NCBI GenBank assembly: GCA_964019135.1
Contig: OZ025256.1
Location: forward strand, 23,071,911 to 23,135,910
Direction of reading: 5' to 3'
Source: Arenicola marina
Lineage: Eukaryota > Annelida > Polychaeta > Arenicolidae
Length of the DNA stretch: 64,000 nucleotides
The notes below the pieces were generated by a model, which did no database searches, was not told the origin of the DNA, and saw nothing but the letters and a program-made list of their open reading frames with translations. This document shows, in pieces, positions 38,501-48,600 of the stretch (its first letter is position 1; each line of letters starts with the position of its first letter). The position numbers and the translations under genes are program-made.

Positions 38501-41500
38501 TGGCCTTGGTCAGTACTCTGGCCTTGGTCAGTACTCTGGCCTTGGTAAGTACTCTGGCCTTGGTCAGTACTCTGGCCTTGGTCAGTACTCTGGCCTTGGT
38601 CAGTACTCTGGGCCTTGGTCAGTACTCTGGGCCTTGGTCAGTACTCTGGCCGTGGTCAGTACTCTGGCCTTGGTCAGTACTCTGGCCTTAGTCAGTACTC
38701 TGGCCTTGGTCAGTACTCTGGCCTTGGTCAGTACTCTGGCCTTGGTCAGTACTCTGGCCCTGGTCAGTACTCTGGGCCTTGGTCAGTACTCTGGGCCTTG
38801 GTCAGTACTCTGGGCCTTGGTCAGTACTCTGGCCTTGGTCAGTACTCTGGGCCTTGGTCAGGACACTGGGCCTTGGTCAGGACACTGGGCCTTGGTCAGT
38901 ACTCTGGGCCTTGGTCAGTACTCTGGGCCTTGGTCAGGACTCTGGGCATTGGTCAGTACTCTGGACCTTGGTCAGTGCTCCGGGCTTTGGCTTGTATTCT
39001 GGGCCTTGGTCAGTACTCTGGCCTTGGTCAGTACTCTGGCCTTGGTCAGTACTCTGGGCCTTGGTCAGGACACTGGGCCTTGGTCAGGACACTGGGCCTT
39101 GGTCAGTACTCTGGGCCTTGGTCAGTACTCTGGGCCTTGGTCAGGACTCTGGGCATTGGTCAGTACTCTGGACCTTGGTCAGTGCTCCGGGCTTTGGCTT
39201 GTATTCTGGGCCTTGGTCAGTACTCTGGCCTTGGTCAGTACTCTGGCCTTGGTCAGTACTCTGGGCCTTGGTCAGGACTCTGGGCATTGGTCAGTACTCT
39301 GGACCTTGGTCAGTGCTCCGGGCCTTGGCTTGCATTCTGTGCCTTGGTCAGTACTCTGGCCTTGGTCAGTACTCTGGGCCTTGGTCAGTACTCTGGGCCT
39401 TGGTCAGTACTCTGGCCTTGGTCAGTACTCTGGCCTTGGTCAGTACTCTGGCCTTGGTCAGTACTCTGGGCCTTGGTCAGTACTCTGGGCCTTGGTCAGT
39501 ACTGTGGCCTTGGTCAGTACTCTGGCATTGATCAGTACTCTGGCCTTGGTAAGTACTCTGGCCTTGGTCAGTATTCTGGCATTGGTCAGTACTCTGGGCC
39601 TTGGTCAGTACTCTGGGCCTTGGTCAGGACTCTGGGCATTGATCAGTACTCTGGCCTTGGTAAGTACTCTGGGCCTTGGTCAGTACTCTGGCCTTGGTCA
39701 GTACTCTGGCCTTAGTAAGTACTCTGGGCCTAGGTCAGTATTCTGGCCTTGGTAAGTACTCTGGCCTTGGTCAGTACTCTGGGCCTTGGTCAGTACTCTG
39801 GGCCTTGGTCAGTACTCTGGCCTTGGTCAGTACTCTGGCCTTGGTCAGTACTCTGGGCCTTGGTCAGGACACTGGGCCTTGGTCAGGACACTGGGCCTTG
39901 GTCAGTACTCTGGGCCTTGGTCAGTACTCTGGGCCTTGGTCAGGACTCTGGGCATTGGTCAGTACTCTGGACCTTGGTCAGTGCTCCGGGCTTTGGCTTG
40001 TATTCTGGGCCTTGGTCAGTACTCTGGCCTTGGTCAGTACTCTGGCCTTGGTCAGTACTCTGGCCTTGGTCAGTACTCTGGGCCTTGGTCAGGACACTGG
40101 GCCTTGGTCAGGACACTGGGCCTTGGTCAGTACTCTGGGCCTTGGTCAGTACTCTGGGCCTTGGTCAGGACTCTGGGCATTGGTCAGTACTCTGGACCTT
40201 GGTCAGTGCTCCGGGCTTTGGCTTGTATTCTGGGCCTTGGTCAGTACTCTGGCCTTGGTCAGTACTCTGGCCTTGGTCAGTACTCTGGGCCTTGGTAAGG
40301 ACTCTGGGCATTGGTCAGTACTCTGGACCTTGGTCAGTGCTCCGGACCTTGGCTTGCATTCTGTGCCTTGGTCAGTACTCTGGCCTTGGTCAGTACTCTG
40401 GGCCTTGGTCAGTACTCTGGGCCTTGGTCAGTACTCTGGCCTTGGTCAGTACTCTGGCCTTGGTCAGTACTCTGGCCTTGGTCAGTACTCTGGCCTTGGT
40501 CAGTACTCTGGGCCTTGGTCAGTACTCTGGGCCTTGGTCAGTACTGTGGCCTTGGTCAGTACTCTGGCATTGATCAGTACTCTGGCCTTGGTAAGTACTC
40601 TGGCCTTGGTCAGTACTCTGGCATTGGTCAGTACTCTGGCCTTGGTAAGTACTCTGGCCTTGGTCAGTACTCTGGCCTTGGTCAGTACTCTGGCCTTGGC
40701 TAGTAATCTGGGCCTTGGTCAGTACTCTGGCCTTGGTCAGTACTCTGGCCTTGGTCAGTACTCTGGGCCAGTACTCTGGGCCTAGGTCAGTATTCTGGCC
40801 TTGGTCAGTACTCTGGCCTTGGTCAGTACTCTGGCCTTGGTCAGTACTCTGGCCTTGGTCAGTACTCTGGCCTTGGTCAGTACTCTGGGCCTTGGTCAGG
40901 ACACTGGGCCTTGGTCAGGACACTGGGCCTTGGTCAGTACTCTGGGCCTTGGTCAGTACTCTGGGCCTTGGTCAGGACTCTGGGCATTGGTCAGTACTCT
41001 GGACCTTGGTCAGTGCTCCGGGCTTTGGCTTGTATTCTGGGCCTTGGTCAGTACTCTGGCCTTGGTCAGTACTCTGGCCTTGGTCAGTACTCTGGCCTTG
41101 GTCAGTACTCTGGGCCTTGGTCAGGACACTGGGCCTTGGTCAGGACACTGGGCCTTGGTCAGTACTCTGGGCCTTGGTCAGTACTCTGGGCCTTGGTCAG
41201 GACTCTGGGCATTGGTCAGTACTCTGGCCTTGGTCAGTGCTCCGGGCTTTGGCTTGTATTCTGGGCCTTGGTCAGTACTCTGGCCTTGGTCAGTACTCTG
41301 GCCTTGGTCAGTACTCTGGCCTTGGTCAGTACTCTGGGCCTTGGTCAGGACTCTGGGCATTGGTCAGTACTCTGGACCTTGGTCAGTGCTCCGGGCCTTG
41401 GCTTGCATTCTGTGCCTTGGTCAGTACTCTGGCCTTGGTCAGTACTCTGGGCCTTGGTCAGTACTTTGGGCCTTGGTCAGTACTCTGGCCTTGGTCAGTA

Positions 41501-43300
41501 CTCTGGTCTTGGTCAGTACTCTGGCCTTGGTCAGTACTCTGGCCTTGGTCAGTACTCTGGGCCTTGGTCAGTACTCTGGGCCTTGGTCAGTACTCTGGCC
41601 TTGGTCAGTACTCTGGCCTTGGTCAGTACTCTGGCCTTGGTAAGTACTCTGGCCTTGGTCAGTACTCTGGCCTTGGTACGTACTCTGGCCTTGGTCAGTA
41701 CTCTGGCCTTGGTCAGTACTCTGGCCTTGGTCAGTACTCTGGGCCTTGGTCAGTACTCTGGGCCTTGGTCAGTACTCTGGCCTTGGTCAGTACTCTGGCC
41801 TTGGTCAGTACTCTGGGCCTTAGTCAGTACTCTGGCCTTAGTCAGTACTCCGGCCTTGGTCAGTACTCTGGCCTTGGTCAGTACTCTGGCCCTGGTCAGT
41901 ACTCTGGGCCTTGGTCAGTACTCTGGGCCTTGGTCAGTACTCTGGGCATTGGTCAGGACACTGCGCCTTGGTCAGGACACTGGGCCTTGGTCAGTACTCT
42001 GGGCCTTGGTCAGTACTCTGGGCCTTGGTCAGGACTCTGGACCTTGGTCAGTGCTCCGGGCTTTGGCTTGTATTCTGGGCCTTGGTCAGTACTCTGGCCT
42101 TGGTCAGTACTCTGGCCTTGGTCAGTACTCTGGCCTTGGTCAGTACTCTGGGCCTTGGTCAGGACACTGGGCCTTGGTCAGTACTCTGGGCCTTGGTCAG
42201 TACTCTGGGCCTTGGTCAGGACTCTGGGCATTGGTCAGTACTCTGGACCTTGGTCAGTGCTCCGGGCTTTGGCTTGTATTCTGGGCCTTGGTCAGTACTC
42301 TGGCCTTGGTCAGTACTCTGGCCTTGGTCAGTAATCTGGCCTTGGTCAGTACTCTGGGCCTTGGTCAGGACTCTGGGCATTGGTCAGTACTCTGGACCTT
42401 GGTCAGTGCTCCGGGCCTTGGCTTGCATTCTGTGCCTTGGTCAGTACTCTGGCCTTGGTCAGTACTCTGGGCCTTGGTCAGTACTCTGGGCCTTGGTCAG
42501 TACTCTGGCCTTGGTCAGTACTCTGGCCTTGGTCAGTACTCTGGCCTTGGTCAGTACTCTGGCCTTGGTAAGTACTCTGGCCTTGGTCAGTACTCTGGCC
42601 TTGGTCAGTACTCTGGGCCTTGGTCAGTACTCTGGGCCTTGGTCAGTACTGTGGCCTTGGTCAGTACTCTGGCCTTGGTCAGTACTCTGGCCTTGGTCAG
42701 TACTCTGGCCTTGATCAGTACTCTGGCATTGGTCAGTACTCTGGCCTTGGTAAGTACTCTGGCCTTGGTCAGTACTCTGGCCTTGGTCAGTACTCTGGCC
42801 TTGGTCAGTAATCTGGGCCTTGGTCAGTACTCTGGCCTTGGTCAGTACTCTGGCCTTGGTCAGTACTCTGGGCCTTGGTCAGTACTCTGGCCTTGGTCAG
42901 TACTCTGGCCTTGGTCAGTACTCTGGCCTTGGTCAGTACTCTGGCCTTGGTCAGTACTCTGGGCCTTGGTCAGTACTCTGGCCTTGGTCAGTACTCTGGC
43001 CTTGGTCAGTACTCTGGCCTTGGTCAGTACTCTGGCCTTGGTCAGTACTCTGGCCTTGGTCAGTACTCTGGGCCTAGGTCAGTACTCTGGCCTTGGTCAG
43101 TACTCTGGCCTTGGTCAGTACTCTGGCCTTGGTCAGTACTCTGGGCCTTGGTCAGTACTCTGGCCTTGGTCAGTACTCTGGCCTTGGTCAGTACTCTGGC
43201 CTTGGTCAGTAATCTGGCCTTGGTCAGTACTCTGGCCTTGGTCAGTACTCTGGCCTTGGTCAGTACTCTGGCCTTGGTCAGTACTCTGGGCCTTGATCAC
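35513..43300. repeat. Intronic minisatellite built from the exon 2 donor junction
   Basis: About 7.8 kb of tandem repeats filling almost all of intron 2. Three zones follow in order. First, 35513-36200, mixed units of about 13 bp (GGGGCAGTACTCT) with GTCAGTACTCTGG. Second, about 36200-37300, a 32-bp composite that adds CAGTGTTATTGGCC. Third, 37300-43300, homogenised 18/19-bp units, CCTTGGTCAGTACTCTGG with an optional G. Within the third zone a pattern of about 1.03 kb is repeated four times: marker CCGGGCTTTGGCTTG at 38980/39187, 39986/40211, 41018/41242 and 42056/42262. Units share TTGGTCAGTA-CTCTGG with the real donor CTGGTCAGTATTCTGG. All plus frames are open over long stretches, but this is intronic repeat. 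Confidence 0.93.
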
Positions 43301-43741
43301 TATTCTGGAAGATTCTGGACGTCAAATCGGGGACGGGACGGGGTGGTCAACATACACCACTCCAGGCAGATGTATAGATAATATGTATATGGGATAAAGA
43401 TCATTGCACTCTACCTGTACGTGTATATATGTATGTGATAGACAGTATAAATGTTGATCGGTAGGGGACGAAGTCCTAAAAATAGGGTGATCCATACCTA
43501 TATTTTGCATTAAAAGAATACATCCTCGCTATAACAGGTAGAAGCCCCCGAGAACCACCCTCCCCAGCCCCTCCCCCCTCCCACGCCTCGATCAGCCACG
43601 ATGCCAAGAATCATCCTGAGGATAATAATTATTCACAGGCGAAACAAGCGACTTTTAATACAAACACACTTGGTCCACCAATTTGTGTTGCCAATGGTGC
43701 ATTGCGATATATTTTAACAATGACGTCATTTCCTTTCCTAG
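43301..43741 (+). other. Unique end of intron 2
   Basis: About 440 bp without repeats between the array and exon 3. It includes a C-rich stretch (43555-43590) and ends TTTCCTTTCCTAG, a good acceptor at 43740-43741. No other feature was recognised. Confidence 0.7.
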
Positions 43742-44167
43742 ATGCGCTACACGATTCCTGCTAGCGGTGGAGGTCACATGGTCCGGGAGGTGCGGCGGGG
43801 GGAGGACTGGGGCGGTGCCGGGCCGGCGGGGGAGGAGGGGGGCGTGCGTACAGAGAGGGTGGGCACGGTGCCCTGCTTCCCGCTGGAGAGCATCCTGGCG
43901 GCCCTCGGCGTGCACCACGTCCACTACCTCAGTCTGGATGTGGAGGGCGGCGAGATGGACATCCTGCGCCAGATCCCCTTTCACCTCATCCGGATCGACG
44001 TGCTCTCCGTGGAGTGGAGCCACGTGCCGGAGGGCAAGGACGCGCTGCGTGCCTTCATGGTCAGGAGGGGGTTCGCCGTCCACAGGGACATCACGTACAA
44101 GAACAGAGCCAACAAAATCTGGGTCAAGGACTTTATCTTTGTCCGCCACGACTTTCAGATCAGTTGA
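43742..44167 (+). CDS. FkbM/Star-like protein, exon 3 (C-terminal half of methyltransferase fold)
   Basis: Last coding exon, residues 194-334 and stop TGA at 44165-44167. It begins MRYTIPASGGG, passes through a Gly/Glu/Arg-rich variable loop (residues about 204-233), then VPCFPLESILAALGVHHV, the family block before strand 4. LDVEGGEMDIL (258-268) is the conserved acidic motif of FkbM-type enzymes, followed by IPFHLIRIDVLSVEWSHV (272-289) and PEGKDALRAFM. The C-terminus FIFVRHDFQIS matches the usual last strand. The exon is markedly GC-rich relative to its intron flanks. The first methionine is a splice-junction residue, not a start. No canonical AATAAA was seen in the next 800 bp; a GATAAA variant lies at 44433. 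Confidence 0.87.
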   Translation: MRYTIPASGGGHMVREVRRGEDWGGAGPAGEEGGVRTERVGTVPCFPLESILAALGVHHVHYLSLDVEGGEMDILRQIPFHLIRIDVLSVEWSHVPEGKDALRAFMVRRGFAVHRDITYKNRANKIWVKDFIFVRHDFQIS

Positions 44168-45354
44168 TGTATCCATGGAAACCGATGTTAGATGATGTGG
44201 CGAACAGCTTTATTCATATATTCTAGTTTAATATGTTCTATGCAAAGCATAATGTAACTTGAGGGTCTGGATAAGCAGCGTTTTGTGAACAACTGATCTT
44301 AGGCCATAAGTCATCAATTATTCTATTCGTCTCTGATATATTGATTAGTTTAAGTGCAGTTGCTTCGAGCAGGGTTTCGTTAAATATATTTTTTTGAGCC
44401 ATTACTATTATGGCTAAACTGGGATCGATATTGATAAAGACATTATTGAAGCCACCAGCTATTATACATGTTTCTCCATAAACTACACAACATTCGGAAT
44501 ATTGCCTTCATTTTGTCGACTACTTGATTATTTCCCCAATTGCTGCCCAAGTTAGTCTCACATCGTGATTCCCATTTTCCCCACCATTGCCAATGTGGTG
44601 CAATACGGGTGTAAATGGGATTGGTTATGTGTAGTGTAGCACGTATTAGGGAACGTTTTTTTTACATTTTTGCTTAATTTATCACAGAATAACATGGATT
44701 CAATTATTCCATTTCGTTATCATCTTGCAATTGTTCTGTTTATGTCTATTGTGTTGGACTGTTTTTGATGGTAGATGCTTGTCTTTTGGTAGATAGATTT
44801 AATATTCCAGGATGTGTTAAAGTACTGTTATGGCATCATCCTATTGTATAAACTGTACATTAATTTTCAAGAATGATGAGCTGGAAGCTTGACGCCCGAT
44901 GGAATGCTCCAGCGAAACAGATACACATTTCTCTTCAAAACAAGCGTAGATCACGAAATCTAATTTTTAAAACTGAAATTGAGATCATGTGTCATTCTTA
45001 TGCAAAATACATACCGACATTTCCTTATATTCTTCATTAATCACACAAGAAATCATTTTTCTTTTCACCAAAGCGTATTCCACCTTCAAATGACCATTAT
45101 CGTCTGTATAATGACGCATGATCCATGTAAAGTAGCCTACGCGCCTTGATTCGAAACACTTTTTTTTCACACTTGACAGGTTTAAGAATACATCACATAA
45201 GACATGTTAATTATAGAGTATCAATTATACATCAGCTACTATAACAAGGGCAATACATTATCCCATGTTTCCTGATATTTCTTTCGTCTGCACGTTGGAT
45301 AATCGGTGTTTTCCCCAATATGACATTCTATCTGGTAGTTAGCTTTTATTACGC
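44168..45354 (+). other. 3' untranslated region and downstream flank of the FkbM/Star-like gene
   Basis: AT-rich unique sequence. The first few hundred bases are presumably 3' untranslated; the end of the transcript cannot be placed because no canonical polyadenylation signal is seen. No other gene or repeat was recognised before the LINE relic at 45355. Confidence 0.5.
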
Positions 45355-45636
45355 TTAGTGGTCCCTGCATGTTCGGCTTATGTTCCCCCCATTATATACA
45401 TATTTCATGACTATTAACAGAATATGATTTATTAAAATACTATGTCTATTTTGACCCATAATACCCAACACTACAGATTGTAAATTTATGAAATCATCAA
45501 CTGTTCTACCACATAAAGATGAAGCTGTTTGTAACCATAAACTTTTCAAAATATATTTACCTATATCACTCTAAAAGAACTTACAAAATTCCACGGGAAG
45601 ACCATCGTTTCCAGGGGTCTTACCATTTTTCATGTA
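45355..45636 (-). pseudogene. LINE ORF2 relic with internal deletion
   Basis: The minus strand from 45636 reads MKNGKTPGNDGLPVEFCKFF, the early reverse-transcriptase block of L1/Tx1 ORF2 (compare NKSPGNDGLTVEFYQALW in the LINE at the right edge). After a TAG (45568-45570) standing where the family usually has Trp, it continues in the same frame with SDIGKYILKSL. It then passes to TASSLCGRTVDDFINLQS and HILLIVMKYVYNGG, a stretch resembling the extreme C-terminus of such ORF2 proteins. The catalytic palm is missing, so an in-frame internal deletion of well over 1 kb is inferred. The upstream edge is replaced by the 23-bp array. The RT block is clear; the C-terminal match is weaker. Confidence 0.6.
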
Positions 45637-48600
45637 TAGCCGCCCGCAGGTCCCGCGTATAGCCGCCCACAGGTCCCGCGTATAGCCGCCCGCAGGTCCC
45701 GCGTATAGCCGCCCGCAGGTCCCGCGTTTGGCCGCCCGCAGGTCCCGCGTATAGCCGCCCGCAGGCCCCGCGTATAGCCGCCCGCAGGCCCCACGTATAG
45801 CCGCCCGCAGGTCCCGCGTATAGCCGCCCACAGGTCTTGCGTATAGCCGCCCGCAGATCCCGCGTATAGCCGCCCGCAGGTCCCGCGTATAGCCGCCCGC
45901 AGGTCCCGCGTATAGCCGCCCGCAGGTCCCGCCTATAGCCGCCCGCAGGTCCCGCCTATAGCCGCCGGCATGCCCCGCGTATAGCCGCCCGCAGGTCCCG
46001 CCTATAGCCGCTCGCAGGTCCCGCGTACAGCCGCCCGCAGGTCCCGCGTATAGCCGCCCGCAGATCCCGCCTATAGCCACCCGCAGGTCCCACGTATAGC
46101 CGCCCGCAGGTCCCGCCTATAGCCGCCCGCCGGTCCCGCGTATAGCCGCCCGCAGGTCCCGCGTATAGCCGCCCGCAGGTCCCACGTATAGCCGCCCGCA
46201 GGTCCCGCCTATAGCCGCCCGCAGGTCCCGCGTATAGCCGCCCGCAGGTCCCGCGTATAGCCGCCCGCAGATCCCGCCTATAGCCGCCCGCAGGTCCCGC
46301 GTATAGCCGCCCGCAGGTCCCGCGTGTAGCAGCCCGCGGGTCCCGCGTATAGCCGCCCGCAGGTCCCGCGTATAGCCGCCCACAGGTTCCGAGTGTAGCC
46401 GCCAGCAGGTCCAGCGTGTAGCCGCCCGCAGATCCCGCGTATAGCCGCCCGCAGGTCCCGCGTATAGCCGCCCACAGGTCCCGAGTGTAGCCGCCAGCAG
46501 GTCCAGCGTGTAGCCGCCCGCAGGCCCCGCGTATAGCCGCCCGCAGGCCCCGCGTATAGCCGCCCGCAGGTCCCGCGTATAGCCGCCCACAGGTCCCGAG
46601 TGTAGCCGCCAGCAGGTCCAGCGTGTAGCCGCCCGCAGGTCCCGCGTATAGCCGCCCACAGGTCCCGAGTGTAGCCGCCAGCAGGTCCAGCGTGCAGCCG
46701 CCCGCAGGTCCCGCGTATAGCCGCCCACAGGTCCCGAGTGTAGCCGCCCGCAGGTCTTGCGTATAGCCGCCCGCAGGTCCCGCGTATAGCCGCCCGCAGG
46801 CCCCACGCATAGCCGCCCGCAGGTCCCGCGTATAGCCGCCCGCAGGTCTTGCGTATAGCCGCCAGCAGGTCCCGCGTATAGCCGCCCGCAGGTCCCGCGT
46901 ATAGCCGCCCGCAGATCCCGCGTATAGCCGCCCGCAGGTCCCGCGTATAGCCGCCCGCAGGTCCCGCCTATAGCCGCCCGCAGGTCCCGCGTATAGCCGC
47001 CCGCAGGTCCCGCGTATAGCCGCCCGCAGGTCCCGCGCATAGCCGCCCGCAGGTCCCGCGTTTGGCCGCCCGCAGGTCTTGCGTATAGCCGCCCGCAGGT
47101 CCCGCGTATAGCCGCCCGCAGGCCCCACGTATAGCCGCCCGCAGGTCCCGCGTATAGCCGCCCGCAGGTCCCGCGTATAGCCGCCCGCAGGTCCCGCCTA
47201 TAGCCGCTCGCAGGTCCCGCGTATAGCCGCCCGCAGGTCCCGCGTATAGCCGCCCGCAGATCCCGCCTATAGCCACCCGCAGGTCCCACGTATAGCCGCC
47301 CGCAGGTCCCGCCTATAGCCGCCCGCCGGTCCCGCGTATAGCCGCTCGCAGGTCCCGCGTATAGCCGCCCGCAGGTCCCACGTATAGCCGCCCGCAGGTC
47401 CCGCCTATAGCCGCCCGCAGGTCCCGCGTATAGCCGCCCGCAGGTCCCGCGTATAGCCGCCCGCAGATCCCGCCTATAGCCGCCCGCAGGTCCCGCGTAT
47501 AGCCGCCCGCAGGTCCCGCGTGTAGCAGCCCGCGGGTCCCGCGTATAGCCGCCCGCAGGTCCCGCGTATAGCCGCCCACAGGTCCCGAGTGTAGCCGCCA
47601 GCAGGTCCAGCGTGTAGCCGCCCGCAGATCCCGCGTATAGCCGCCCGCAGGTCCCGCGTATAGCCGCCCACAGGTCCCGAGTGTAGCCGCCAGCAGGTCC
47701 AGCGTGTAGCCGCCCGCAGGCCCCGCGTATAGCCGCCCGCAGGCCCCGCGTATAGCCGCCCGCAGATCCCGCGTATAGCCGCCCGCAGGTCCCGCGTATA
47801 GCCGCCCGCAGGTCCCGCGTATAGCCGCCGGCAGGTCTTGCGTATAGCCGCCAGCAGGTCCCGCGTATAGCCGCCGGCAGGTCTTGCGTATAGCCGCCAG
47901 CAGGTCCCGCCTATAGCCGCCCGCAGGTCCCGCCTAGAGCCGCCGGCAGGCCCCACGTATAGCCGCCCGCAGGTCCCGCGTATAGCCGCCGGCAGGCCCC
48001 GCGTATAGCCGCCCGCAGGTCCCGCCTATAGCCGCCCGCAGGTCCCGCCTAGAGCCGCCGGCAGGCCCCACGTATAGCCGCCCGCAGGTCCCGCGTATAG
48101 CCGCCGGCAGGCCCCGCGTATAGCCGCCCGCAGGTCCCGCCAATAGCCGCCCGCAGGTCCCGCGTATAGCCGCCGGCAGGCCCCGCGTATAGCCGCCCGC
48201 AGGTCCCGCCTATAGCCGCCCGCAGGTCCCGCGTATAGCCGCCCGCAGGTCCCGCGCATAGCCGCCCGCAGGTCCCGCGTTTGGCCGCCCGCAGGTCTTG
48301 CGTATAGCCGCCCGCAGGTCCCGCGTATAGCCGCCCGCAGGCCCCACGTATAGCCGCCCGCAGGTCCCGCGTATTGCCGCCCGCAGGTCTTGCGTATAGC
48401 CGCCCGCAGGTCCCGCGTATAGCTGCCCGCAGGTCCCGCGTATAGCCGCCCGCAGGTCCCGCGTATAGCCGCCCGCAGGTCCCGCGTATAGCCGCCCGCA
48501 GGTCCCGCGTATAACCGCCGGCAGGTCTTGCGTATAGCCGCCAGCAGGTCCCGCGTATAGCCGCCCGCAGGTCCCGCGTATAGCCGCCCGCAGGTCCCGC

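Noticed and set aside
35621-43397. Many plus-strand frames reading Leu-Gly-Gln-Tyr-Ser-Gly or Trp-Ser-Val-Leu-Trp repeats
   Set aside because: They lie inside intron 2 of a spliced gene and consist only of the minisatellite.
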